The position numbers were made by a program, and so were the translations under genes. Source: Pseudomonadota bacterium (GTDB taxonomy: Bacteria; Myxococcota; Myxococcia; Myxococcales; Anaeromyxobacteraceae). Taken from it: a stretch of DNA of 7,152 nucleotides. Below are positions 1 to 7,040 of the stretch, one piece after another (within the stretch, counting starts at the first letter, position 1; each line of letters starts with the position of its first letter). The notes below the pieces were generated by a model, which saw only the letters and a program-made list of their open reading frames with translations, made no database searches and was not told where the DNA came from. The stretch is taken from positions 1-7,152 of the forward strand of contig JAEYZK010000297.1 in the NCBI GenBank assembly GCA_023428085.1, written 5' to 3'.

Positions 1-569
1 CCCGGCTCCCGCGCCATCACCCCCGCCCACCCCTCCGCGTGGGCGCGCGCCTGCGTGCGGCGCTCGCCGCGGACGGTGAGGCACAGGTGCTCCGCCTCGA
101 GCACGCACCCCGCGCCGCGCGCCCCGAGGTGCTCGACGAGCGCCGCGGCGACCTGCTGCGCGAGGTCCTCCTGCAGGACCAGCCGGTGCGCGAGCGCGTC
201 CACGAGCTGCACGAGCTGCCCGAACCCGACGAGCTTCCCGCCCGGCAGGTAGCCGACGTGGGCCACGCCGCGCGACGGCAGGAGGTGGTGCGGACAGACC
301 GAGTGGTACTCGATGCCGGTGAGCGCGACGAGCGCGCGCGCCTCGCTCCCGGAGCCCTGCGCGAGGATCGCGGCGGGCTCGGCGCCGTAGCCGTCGAGCA
401 GCTCCTCCGTCCACGCCTGCGCCACGCGCGCCGGGGTCCCGGCCAGCTCGGCCGAGCCGCGCACGGCGGCGGGCAGCCCGAGCGCGTCGAGGAACTCCGC
501 GACCGCGCCGGCGAGCGCGGTCGGCTGCCCGGGCGCGCCGGCCGGGCGCGCCCTAGTTCGAGCGGCCAC
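1..569 (-). CDS. folE: GTP cyclohydrolase I (FolE-type), C-terminus cut by window edge
   Basis: FolE-family enzyme; the family converts GTP to 7,8-dihydroneopterin triphosphate, the first step of folate, pterin and queuosine synthesis. 189 residues are visible and the reading frame is open to the left edge. The zinc and catalytic set of E. coli FolE is present: CPHH at residues 92-95 (Cys110, His112, His113), QE at 133-134 (Gln151, Glu152), and HLC at 161-163 (His179, Cys181). From CPHH to HLC the alignment to E. coli FolE needs no gap. Several GTP triphosphate contacts are replaced: Q51 for Lys68, G117 for Ser135, Q118 for Lys136 and Q121 for Arg139, while R48 (Arg65) and R167 (Arg185) remain. 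The sequence after HLC also departs from the usual Ser/Thr-rich segment. The chosen GTG start overlaps the end of queD by 17 bases and has GAGGG just upstream. Family membership is firm; the exact substrate is uncertain. Confidence 0.88.
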   Translation of the reverse strand, partial: MAARTRARPAGAPGQPTALAGAVAEFLDALGLPAAVRGSAELAGTPARVAQAWTEELLDGYGAEPAAILAQGSGSEARALVALTGIEYHSVCPHHLLPSRGVAHVGYLPGGKLVGFGQLVQLVDALAHRLVLQEDLAQQVAAALVEHLGARGAGCVLEAEHLCLTVRGERRTQARAHAEGWAGVMAREP

Positions 570-948
570 CCGGCCCTCGGTACGTCACGCAGGAGTCGGG
601 GATCTCGTAGAGCCGCACCTCGCACAGCCCGGGCACGTGCGGCTCGAGGACCTCCCAGATCCAGCGGGCGATGTTCTCGGCGGTGGGGTTCTCGAGGACG
701 TCGTTCAGATCGCGGTGGTCCGCGCGCGCGAGGACGTGCTCCTGGACGGCCTGCTTCACGACGCCGAAGTCGATGATCATGCCGCTGCGGGGATCGACCT
801 CTCCCTCGAGGCCGATGAAGAACCGGTAGTTGTGCCCGTGCTGGCGGAAGCAGGGGCCGTCGTAGCGGGGCAGCCGGTGCGCGGCGGCGAAGTAGAACTC
901 GACGTCCAGGCGCATGCGCCGGCGGTCGGTGTAGTCGATGGCGGCCAT
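553..948 (-). CDS. queD: 6-carboxy-5,6,7,8-tetrahydropterin synthase (QueD / PTPS family)
   Basis: 131-residue QueD/PTPS homologue, the usual family length. QueD converts 7,8-dihydroneopterin triphosphate to 6-carboxytetrahydropterin, the second step toward the 7-deazaguanine precursor preQ0 and queuosine. Zinc ligands are His24 (AAAHRL), His37 and His39 (HGHNY). The catalytic Cys33 stands three residues before HGH, the CxxxHGH spacing typical of QueD. The Asp77-His78 pair (ADHRDLN), the conserved NPTAEN at 87-92 and Glu115 near the C-terminus complete the active site. The ATG at 948 follows AAGGGG at a short distance and begins 7 bases after the Rieske stop; an internal ATG at codon 12 lacks a ribosome binding site. 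It shares an operon with the Rieske gene upstream and folE downstream. FolE and QueD catalyse successive steps, which supports a pterin/7-deazaguanine role. No queE, queC or queF is in view. Confidence 0.93.
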   Translation of the reverse strand: MAAIDYTDRRRMRLDVEFYFAAAHRLPRYDGPCFRQHGHNYRFFIGLEGEVDPRSGMIIDFGVVKQAVQEHVLARADHRDLNDVLENPTAENIARWIWEVLEPHVPGLCEVRLYEIPDSCVTYRGPGGRSN

Positions 949-955
949 GCGCCCC

Positions 956-1258
956 TTATAGCTCCAGGAAGACCTCTCCGCCGTCCACGGTGACGTCGTA
1001 GGTGCGGACCGAGACCCCGGGGAACTCGGGGCAGTTCCCGTCGGAGAGCCGGAACGGCCAGGCGTGCAGCGGGCACCAGACGATCCCGCCCCGCACCTCG
1101 CCGAACGCCAGGCTCGCGCCGCGGTGCGGGCACTCGGCGTCGAGCGCGCGCACGCGCTCGCCCTCCCGGAACACGGCGACCTCGCGGCCGTCGGGGAGCT
1201 CGAACAGCGCTCCTCCTTCGAGGGGGAGCTCGTCCAGCCGTGCCAGCCGATGCTTCAT
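956..1258 (-). CDS. Rieske [2Fe-2S] ferredoxin-like protein
   Basis: 100-residue stand-alone Rieske domain, probably a soluble cytoplasmic electron carrier, as there is no signal peptide or membrane segment. The cluster ligands are Cys43 and His45 (CPHRG) and Cys62 and His65 (CPLHAW), with 16 residues between the two pairs. This is the pattern of NirD-like and dioxygenase-ferredoxin Rieske proteins. The ATG at 1258 is chosen because the Rieske fold begins right there; the frame stays open upstream, but that stretch looks like translated non-coding sequence. The ribosome binding site is weak. It is the first gene of a three-gene operon with queD and folE. No oxygenase or reductase partner is visible. 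A role as electron donor in pterin or deazaguanine chemistry is only a guess from position. Confidence 0.9.
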   Translation of the reverse strand: MKHRLARLDELPLEGGALFELPDGREVAVFREGERVRALDAECPHRGASLAFGEVRGGIVWCPLHAWPFRLSDGNCPEFPGVSVRTYDVTVDGGEVFLEL

Positions 1259-1318
1259 GCCGCGCTCGTGAGCGGGCGCAGCCGCCGCCTGACCGCGACG
1301 CGGCGTGTCACCCGGGTT

Positions 1319-1333
1319 CCCCACCCCGTGGGG
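1319..1333. repeat. Short palindrome in the divergent intergenic region
   Basis: CCCCAC-CCC-GTGGGG is a perfect 6-bp inverted repeat with a 3-base centre. It lies between the Rieske start (1258) and the start of the divergent small regulator (1417). It could be an operator or a hairpin in the Rieske leader. Two CCCGGG copies at 1311-1316 and 1357-1362 flank it. The GC-rich background makes chance occurrence quite possible. Confidence 0.3.
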
Positions 1334-1362
1334 GCCCGTTGGGGCACTGCGGACCACCCGGG

Positions 1363-1392
1363 ACCGTAACTCTTCGTGGACCTGGGCGTCAT
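1363..1392 (-). promoter_or_regulatory. Candidate sigma-70-like promoter for the Rieske-queD-folE operon
   Basis: On the minus strand, ATGACG (1387-1392) and TACGGT (1363-1368) are separated by 18 bases, roughly -35 and -10 elements. The -10 closely resembles the TACGGA of the better ihfA promoter in this window. The expected transcript would have a leader of about 100 bases before the Rieske ATG. The call is weak and rests on pattern only. Confidence 0.3.
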
Positions 1393-1416
1393 TTCTATCG
1401 GGGGAAGGGTGTGACC

Positions 1417-1782
1417 ATGCGGACCGTACTCGTCGAGTCGGATCCCCAGCGTCGGGCGGAGCTGGGGCGCATCCTGGAATCGGCTGGCCACTCGGTGGCG
1501 CTCGCGCCGGATCTGGCAGGAGCATACCTCGAGGCGCTCGCGGGTGAGGAGCAGCGCGCCTCGGGCAAGCGGGGGCGTCCGAGCCTCGCCGAGCTGGACC
1601 GCCGTTACGCGCGCGAGATCCTGCAGCAGACGGGCGGGAACAAGACGCGGGCTGCGGAGATCCTCGCGATCGACCGGAAGACGCTCTACCGGCTCATCGG
1701 CGAGGGCCCGGCCCACCGGCACGAGACCGGCGAGCCGGAGAACGTCGCCGCGCCGATGCAGACGAGCCCGCGGACCCTCTGA
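1417..1782 (+). CDS. Small Fis-type HTH regulator with a receiver-like N-terminal remnant
   Basis: 121-residue protein. Residues 1-32 resemble the first strand, helix and second strand of a response-regulator receiver domain, with Glu7-Ser8-Asp9 where the acidic pocket would be. The protein then jumps, through a basic linker (KRGRP near residue 51), to a Fis/NtrC-type helix-turn-helix at about 60-94 whose core includes GGNKTRAAEIL. The rest of the receiver, with its phospho-acceptor Asp, is absent, and there is no AAA+ sigma-54 activation domain. It therefore looks like an NtrC-family regulator reduced to its two ends, unlikely to be phosphorylated in the classical way or to activate sigma-54. 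The ATG at 1417 follows a GGGGAAGGGTGTG purine run; the frame is open further upstream but has no homology-like sequence there. The gene is divergent from the Rieske operon and converges on ihfA. Its targets are unknown. Confidence 0.82.
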   Translation: MRTVLVESDPQRRAELGRILESAGHSVALAPDLAGAYLEALAGEEQRASGKRGRPSLAELDRRYAREILQQTGGNKTRAAEILAIDRKTLYRLIGEGPAHRHETGEPENVAAPMQTSPRTL

Positions 1783-1788
1783 GCCGGG

Positions 1789-1828
1789 TCGTCGGGGGCT
1801 GTCCGGGCCGCAGCGCGCGCGCCGACGA
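1789..1828. terminator. Possible bidirectional hairpin between convergent genes
   Basis: Inverted arms TCGTCGG (1789-1795) and CCGACGA (1822-1828) lie in the 48-base gap between the stop of the small regulator (1782) and the stop of ihfA (1831). Their position suits a shared terminator. The loop is long (26 bases) and there is no T-run on either side, so the call is weak. Confidence 0.25.
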
Positions 1829-1830
1829 GG

Positions 1831-2151
1831 TCACTCGCCGGCGTTGCCCGGCTGCGGCGTGGCCGCAGCCTCGGCGGCGGTGTTGAGCGCGTTCTTGAGG
1901 ACCTGGCTTGGGCGGAACGTCAGGACGCGCCGGGCGCTGATCTCGATCTCCTCGCCCGTCTGCGGGTTTCGCCCCACCCGAGACTTCTTGTCCCGGATGA
2001 TGAAGTTCCCGAACCCGCTGATCTTGATCTTCTCCCCGCGCTCGAGGGTCTCCTTGATGGTGTCGAACACCATCTCGACGACCTCGGCCGCCTCCTTCTT
2101 GGAGAAGCCCACCTTCTCGTAGACGCTCTCGATGATGTCGGCCTTGGTCAC
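1831..2151 (-). CDS. ihfA: Integration host factor alpha subunit
   Basis: 106-residue HU/IHF-family protein of the alpha type. IHF is a heterodimer that bends DNA by about 160 degrees and assists recombination, replication and sigma-54 transcription. The family core is complete: an N-terminal TKADIIE helix, the GFGNF turn at 46-50, and the beta-arm RNPQTGEE at 61-68 with Pro63 as the DNA-intercalating residue, followed by RRVLTFRPS. The GTG at 2151 is preceded by GGGGAG five bases away and gives the usual alpha-subunit N-terminus; the frame is open further upstream but that region holds the promoter. After residue 92 the tail is short and Ala/Pro-rich. Its position downstream of pheST matches the classical pheST-ihfA order, though here a membrane-protein gene intervenes and ihfA has its own likely promoter. 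Confidence 0.95.
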   Translation of the reverse strand: MTKADIIESVYEKVGFSKKEAAEVVEMVFDTIKETLERGEKIKISGFGNFIIRDKKSRVGRNPQTGEEIEISARRVLTFRPSQVLKNALNTAAEAAATPQPGNAGE

Positions 2152-2187
2152 GGTCGCTCCCCGGATCGGCGCGGCTAAGTGTTGAAT

Positions 2188-2216
2188 TCCGTAGCGTATT
2201 TCTCCGGTGGTGTCAA
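2188..2216 (-). promoter_or_regulatory. Promoter of ihfA
   Basis: On the minus strand a perfect -35 TTGACA (2211-2216) is followed by a 17-base spacer and TACGGA (2188-2193) as the -10. The region is locally AT-rich compared with everything around it. Transcription would start near 2180 and give a leader of about 30 bases ahead of the GGGGAG ribosome binding site and the GTG at 2151. The -35 and spacing are convincing; the -10 is only partly like the consensus. Confidence 0.6.
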
Positions 2217-2223
2217 ATTGCTC

Positions 2224-2261
2224 GGGCTTCGCCCTCGCCCCGTCGGCGGGCGGAGCCCGCC
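2224..2261 (-). terminator. Pair of GC-rich hairpins after the pheT-linked membrane gene
   Basis: Reading the minus strand, GGCGGGC-TCC-GCCCGCC (2261-2245, a perfect 7-bp stem) is followed by GGGC-GAA-GCCC (2234-2224) and then by the short AT-rich run CAATTT. The pair lies 56 bases after the membrane-protein stop and immediately before the ihfA -35 box. It could end or attenuate transcription from the pheST operon. There is no proper U-run, so readthrough into ihfA remains likely. Confidence 0.4.
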
Positions 2262-2316
2262 TCCTCCGCCAAATACGCGCGGCTACTCCCCGTGAACGAG
2301 CCCGCGCCGGCAAGAC

Positions 2317-2718
2317 TCACGGGCGCACTCCGTCGCCGCCATCGACCTTTCCGAGCTCCTCGCGTGCCCGCTCCCGCGCGGCGCGGGTCCGCTCGGCGGC
2401 CTCGTCGAGGATGCGCTCGACCTCGGGGGGCGCAGGCGCCGACACGACGGCCCCCGCGGGCTCCCGGCCGACGCCTGCGGTGCGCGCGAGGACGAACGTG
2501 CTGGCCGCGACGGCGAGGAGCGAGACGCAGAGCGCGGCGATCGCGATCGCCCGCTTCGCGCCGCCGCGCAGGGCCCCGACGGAGAGCGCCGCGGACGCGA
2601 GCCCGACCGCGAGCCCGAACGGGGCCGCGAGCGGGTTCCAGGACGAGAAGGCTGCAGCGAGGGCGAAGCCGGCCGCCGGGAGGGCAAGCCTGCCGGCGAG
2701 CGTGCCTCCTGCGCCCAC
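2317..2718 (-). CDS. Small predicted membrane protein, function unknown
   Basis: 133-residue protein that I do not recognise. The first 80 residues are strongly hydrophobic, with likely membrane segments at about 11-27, 32-50 and 57-78 separated by a short basic loop (RGGAKR). The remainder is soluble: an Ala/Pro linker, then a charged, probably alpha-helical stretch at about 97-124 rich in Glu, Arg and Ala. The overall look is like the small DUF4190-type membrane proteins, but that is only a resemblance. The GTG at 2718 is 3 bases after the pheT stop and has GAGG seven bases upstream, so translation is probably coupled to pheT. Codon composition matches its neighbours, and the hydrophobic pattern argues that the frame is real. 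Its place between pheT and ihfA gives no clear clue to function. Confidence 0.75.
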   Translation of the reverse strand: MGAGGTLAGRLALPAAGFALAAAFSSWNPLAAPFGLAVGLASAALSVGALRGGAKRAIAIAALCVSLLAVAASTFVLARTAGVGREPAGAVVSAPAPPEVERILDEAAERTRAARERAREELGKVDGGDGVRP

Positions 2719-2721
2719 GCC

Positions 2722-5163
2722 CTAGCCTCGCAGCTCCGCGCCGACCCGCTTCGCCAGCCGCTCCAGGATGCGCTTGTGGGCGGCGTCGGCGTCCGCGTCG
2801 GTGAGGGTGCGTTCGGGCGCGCGGTAACGGATGGCGAGGGCCAGGTTCTTCTTCCCCGCGGCGAGCGGCGCGCCGCGGTAGACGTCGAAGAGCGTGACGT
2901 CCTCGACCAGCGGCTCCTCGCGGACGACCGCCTCGACGGACGCCGCGGTCACGCCCTCCTCCACGACGACGGCGAGGTCCCGGAGGACGGCGGGGAGGTG
3001 CGGGATCCGGCGGTACTGCGGGACGAGCCTCGCGGCGCGCAGGAGCGCGTCGAGGTGGAGCTCGAAGGCGTAGACGCCGCGCGGGAGCTCGAACGCCGCG
3101 GCCACCTTCGGGTGGAGCTCGCCGACGTCACCCAGCACCTCGTCCACCCCGCCGCGCGACGAGGCAGGGAGGACGAGCGCCGCCGACTGGCGCGGGTGGA
3201 GCCACCCGTCGCCGGGCGCCCGCCACGAGGCGCCGCGGATCCCGAGTGCCTCCAGCACGCCCTCGACGGCCGCCTTGGCGTCGTAGAAGTCCAGCGGGTC
3301 GCCGCCGACCGCCCAGCCGACCGGGTGACGCCGGCCGAGGAGGACGCCCGCGATCTGGAGCGACTCCGAGGACGGCTGCTTCTCCGGGTCGGGAGCCGGG
3401 CGATAGGTGCGCGCGAGCTCGTACAGCCGCACGTCGTCGACGCGCTGCCGCCGGTTGAGCGCCGCGTTCTTGAGGAGCGAGGGGACGAGCTTCGTCCGCA
3501 TCACCGCGAGGTCGGCGCTGATCGGGTTCTTGAGCGCGACCCCGAGGGCCCTGCCCTCCCCGTCGCCGGTGACGACGGCGTGCCCGAACGGCTCGAGCTC
3601 GCGCGTCGCCACGAAGCTGAAGTTGACCGCCTCGCTGAAGCCCGCGGCCTCGAGCGCGGCGCGGATCCGGCCGACGGCGCGGGCCTCGTCCGGCTCGGTG
3701 GGCGTGTCCACGGCGTTGGGCGGAAGCGTCTCGGGGATGGCGTCGTAGCCCTTCGTGCGGACGAGCTCCTCGACGAGATCCTCCTCGATCGAGACGTCCA
3801 CGCGCCAGCTCGGCACCGCCCACGTGGCGCCCTCGCCGTCGGCGCCCCGCGGCTCGAACCCGAGCCCGCGCAGGATCTGCTCGGTCTCGGCGCGCGAGAC
3901 GTCCATCCCGAGCACCTCCGCCGGCCGGTGCCAGCGGAGCCGCACCTCGGGGGCGCGGACGGGGCGCGGGTGCGCGTCCACGATCCCCGGCCGGACCTTC
4001 CCACCGGCGAGCTCCGCGATGAGCGCGGCGCAGCGGTCGAGCGCCGGGATCACCATCCCAGGATCGGCGCCCCGCTCGAAGCGGTAGGAGGCCTCGGTCT
4101 TGAGGGCGTGGCGCCGCGAGGTGCGGCGCACGGTCGAGGGCTGGAACCAGGCGGACTCGAGGAGGACGCGGGTCGTGCCCGCCGAGATCTCGGAGTCCCC
4201 TCCCCCCATCACGCCCGCCAGCGCGCTGCCCCGATCGCGGTCGGCGATGAGGAGGTCGTCCGGATCGAGGGCGCGGTCCTTGCCGTCGAGCGTCGTGAGG
4301 TGCTCGCCGGCGCGCGCCGTGCGGACCACGATCTCGCGGCCGGCGACCTTCTCGAGGTCGAAGGCGTGGAGCGGGTGGCCGAGCTCGAGGAGGACGAGGT
4401 TCGTCGCGTCCACCACGTTGGAGATCGAGCGGATGCCGAGCGACTCGAGCCGGCGGGCGAGCCAGAGCGGCGACGGGCCGATCTTCACGCCCTCGACCAC
4501 GCGCGCGGCGTAGCGAGCGCACTTGTCGGGGCTCTCGATCACGACCTTCACGGCCTCGCCCGCGGGCGCGCCCGCCTCGGCGAGCTTCGCGGCGGGGGGG
4601 CGCACGGCCCGGCCGAGCAGCGCCGCCAGCTCGCGCGCGAGGCCCAGGTGCGAGAGCGCGTCCGGGCGGTTGGGGGTGACGTTCACCTCGAGCAGCACGT
4701 CGTCCAGCCCGAGCGCCGCCGCGATCGGCGCGCCGGGCGCGACCTCGCGGGGGAGGAGGAGCAGCCCGCTCGCGTCCTCCGCGATCCCGAGCTCGCGCGC
4801 GCTGCAGAGCATCCCGGAGGACTCGACCCCGCGGAGCTTCGCCTTCTCGATCTTCACCCCGCCGGGGAGGACCGCGCCGACGGTGGCGAGCGGCACGACG
4901 TCGCCGACCTGGAAGTTCTTCGCGCCGCAGACGATCTGGAGCGGCTCGCCCCTGCCCGCCTCGACGCGCGTGACGGAGAGCTTCTCGGCGTTCGGGTGCT
5001 TCTCCGAGGCGACGATGCGCGCGGCGACGACGCCCTCGAGCCCCTTCCCGAGCCGCTCGATGGCCTCGACCTCCAGGCCGACCGCGGTGAGGCGGCGAGC
5101 GACGTCCTCGGCCGCCGGGAGATCGCCCAGGAGCTCGGAGAGCCATTTCAGGGAGACGCGCAT
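2722..5163 (-). CDS. pheT: Phenylalanyl-tRNA synthetase beta subunit
   Basis: 813-residue beta subunit (E. coli about 795) of the alpha2-beta2 enzyme that charges tRNA-Phe. It binds and positions the tRNA and hydrolyses mischarged Tyr-tRNA-Phe. Domain order is canonical. An EMAP-type tRNA-binding domain lies at about 40-150 (HPNAEKL at 56-62, GMLCSARELG at 117-126). The B3/B4 editing domain spans about 210-390 (HPLHAFD at 263-269, the GVMGGGDSEI loop at 318-327, and RRHALKTEASYRFERG ending at 365). A B5 domain lies at about 405-475, followed by a catalytic-like core, and a ferredoxin-fold anticodon-binding domain runs from about 719 to the end. The ATG at 5163 lies 6 bases after the pheS stop with only a weak AGG upstream, which suggests coupled translation. 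Nothing appears truncated. Confidence 0.98.
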   Translation of the reverse strand: MRVSLKWLSELLGDLPAAEDVARRLTAVGLEVEAIERLGKGLEGVVAARIVASEKHPNAEKLSVTRVEAGRGEPLQIVCGAKNFQVGDVVPLATVGAVLPGGVKIEKAKLRGVESSGMLCSARELGIAEDASGLLLLPREVAPGAPIAAALGLDDVLLEVNVTPNRPDALSHLGLARELAALLGRAVRPPAAKLAEAGAPAGEAVKVVIESPDKCARYAARVVEGVKIGPSPLWLARRLESLGIRSISNVVDATNLVLLELGHPLHAFDLEKVAGREIVVRTARAGEHLTTLDGKDRALDPDDLLIADRDRGSALAGVMGGGDSEISAGTTRVLLESAWFQPSTVRRTSRRHALKTEASYRFERGADPGMVIPALDRCAALIAELAGGKVRPGIVDAHPRPVRAPEVRLRWHRPAEVLGMDVSRAETEQILRGLGFEPRGADGEGATWAVPSWRVDVSIEEDLVEELVRTKGYDAIPETLPPNAVDTPTEPDEARAVGRIRAALEAAGFSEAVNFSFVATRELEPFGHAVVTGDGEGRALGVALKNPISADLAVMRTKLVPSLLKNAALNRRQRVDDVRLYELARTYRPAPDPEKQPSSESLQIAGVLLGRRHPVGWAVGGDPLDFYDAKAAVEGVLEALGIRGASWRAPGDGWLHPRQSAALVLPASSRGGVDEVLGDVGELHPKVAAAFELPRGVYAFELHLDALLRAARLVPQYRRIPHLPAVLRDLAVVVEEGVTAASVEAVVREEPLVEDVTLFDVYRGAPLAAGKKNLALAIRYRAPERTLTDADADAAHKRILERLAKRVGAELRG

Positions 5164-5169
5164 GGGTGC

Positions 5170-6327
<1,158 letters not shown>

Positions 6328-6335
6328 GGGCCGCC

Positions 6336-6680
6336 CTAGGCCTGCGCGGCCTTCACGACCGCGGCGAAGTCGCCGGGGACGGACAGCGCCAGGTCGGCAA
6401 GGATCTTCCGGTCGAGCGCCACGCCGGCCTTCCGCATCGCCGCCGTCAGGCGCGAGTAGGTCGTGCCGTTGAGCCGCGCGGCCGCGTTGATGCGGGCGAT
6501 CCAGAGCGCGCGGAAGTTGCGGCGCTTCAGCCGGCGGTCGCGGGTCGAGTAGTTGAGGGCGCGCTCCACCGCCTGATTGGCGCGCCTGTAGCAATTCTTC
6601 CTGCGCCCGCGGAACCCCTTCGCGAGCTTCAGGACGCGGTTACGACGGCGGCGGGCCTTGAACCCCTTCTTGACGCGCAT
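6336..6680 (-). CDS. rplT: 50S ribosomal protein L20
   Basis: 114-residue L20 (usual length about 117). L20 binds 23S rRNA early in assembly of the large subunit and, in E. coli and Bacillus, represses its own operon. The very basic N-terminal half (R-V-K-K-G at the start, then a KARRRRNR run and GRRKNCYR) is the long rRNA-threading helix. The C-terminal globular domain includes LWIARINAAAR and LNGTTYSRL. The ATG at 6680 has an ideal AAGGAG seven bases upstream. The stop is 8 bases before the pheS GTG, so rplT probably shares a transcript with pheST. Confidence 0.98.
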   Translation of the reverse strand: MRVKKGFKARRRRNRVLKLAKGFRGRRKNCYRRANQAVERALNYSTRDRRLKRRNFRALWIARINAAARLNGTTYSRLTAAMRKAGVALDRKILADLALSVPGDFAAVVKAAQA

Positions 6681-6711
6681 CTTCGTTCTCCTTGCCGGCG
6701 GGAGGCGACGC

Positions 6712-6734
6712 GATCGTCACTCGGCGTGACGACC
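6712..6734 (-). promoter_or_regulatory. Hairpin in the rpmI-rplT spacer, possible L20 control element
   Basis: TCGTCAC (6714-6720 on the plus strand) and GTGACGA (6726-6732) form a perfect 7-bp stem around a 5-base loop. One G-U and one G-C pair extend it to about 9 bp in the minus-strand transcript. It stands in the unusually long 128-base spacer between the rpmI stop and the rplT start, some 30 bases before rplT. No T-run follows, so it is not an obvious terminator. L20 is known to control rpmI-rplT through mRNA structure in E. coli, but I cannot match this hairpin to that structure. Confidence 0.4.
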
Positions 6735-6808
6735 CGGGCGCGCTTCGGAGCCCCGCTTGGGCGTTCCTGCTCCGACTGGTGCTTGGCGACTGCGGAGGCT
6801 TCCTGGAC

Positions 6809-7012
6809 CTACCGGGCGTACGGGAAGCACTCCATGATCTTCTTCTGGTCCATCGGGGCCAGGTGATCCGTGCCCTTGAGATGGCGCTTCTGCTTCTTGG
6901 TCTTCCCGAACGTCGCCAGGTGGCGGGCGCCGGCGCGGCGGAACTTCACCTTGCCGGACTTCTTCACGTCGAACCGCTTCTTGGCGCCGCTCTTCGTCTT
7001 CAGCTTGGGCAT
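6809..7012 (-). CDS. rpmI: 50S ribosomal protein L35
   Basis: 67-residue L35, the normal family length (64-66), a small basic protein of the large ribosomal subunit. It begins MPKLKTKSGAKKRF and includes the conserved KTKKQKRHLKG stretch, both hallmarks of L35. The ATG at 7012 is preceded by AGGAAGAACGAAG, a good ribosome binding site. It lies 28 bases after the infC stop in the standard infC-rpmI-rplT order and is followed by a 128-base spacer with a hairpin before rplT. Confidence 0.98.
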   Translation of the reverse strand: MPKLKTKSGAKKRFDVKKSGKVKFRRAGARHLATFGKTKKQKRHLKGTDHLAPMDQKKIMECFPYAR

Positions 7013-7040
7013 CTTCGTTCTTCCTGTGGTGCGGTGGGCC

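Noticed and set aside
17..625. A 202-codon minus-strand frame overlapping folE
   Set aside because: It is the neighbouring frame of folE, rich in Arg and Ser, and holds none of the FolE motifs that the true frame shows.
39..776. A 245-codon plus-strand open frame at the left edge
   Set aside because: It is antisense to folE and queD, whose active-site motifs are complete; its product is low-complexity Arg/Ala-rich sequence.
1370..1398. A plus-strand promoter with TTCTAT as -10 ahead of the small regulator
   Set aside because: No acceptable -35 lies 16-18 bases upstream, and the implied start would fall inside the ribosome binding site.
1259..1525. N-terminal extension of the Rieske protein to an ATG at 1525
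   Set aside because: The extra residues look like random translated GC-rich sequence, would overlap the divergent regulator gene, and lie before a complete Rieske domain.
2161..2316. Additional N-terminal coding sequence of ihfA up to an ATG at 2313
   Set aside because: The region contains the promoter and hairpins, and the GTG at 2151 has a good ribosome binding site and gives the normal IHF alpha N-terminus.
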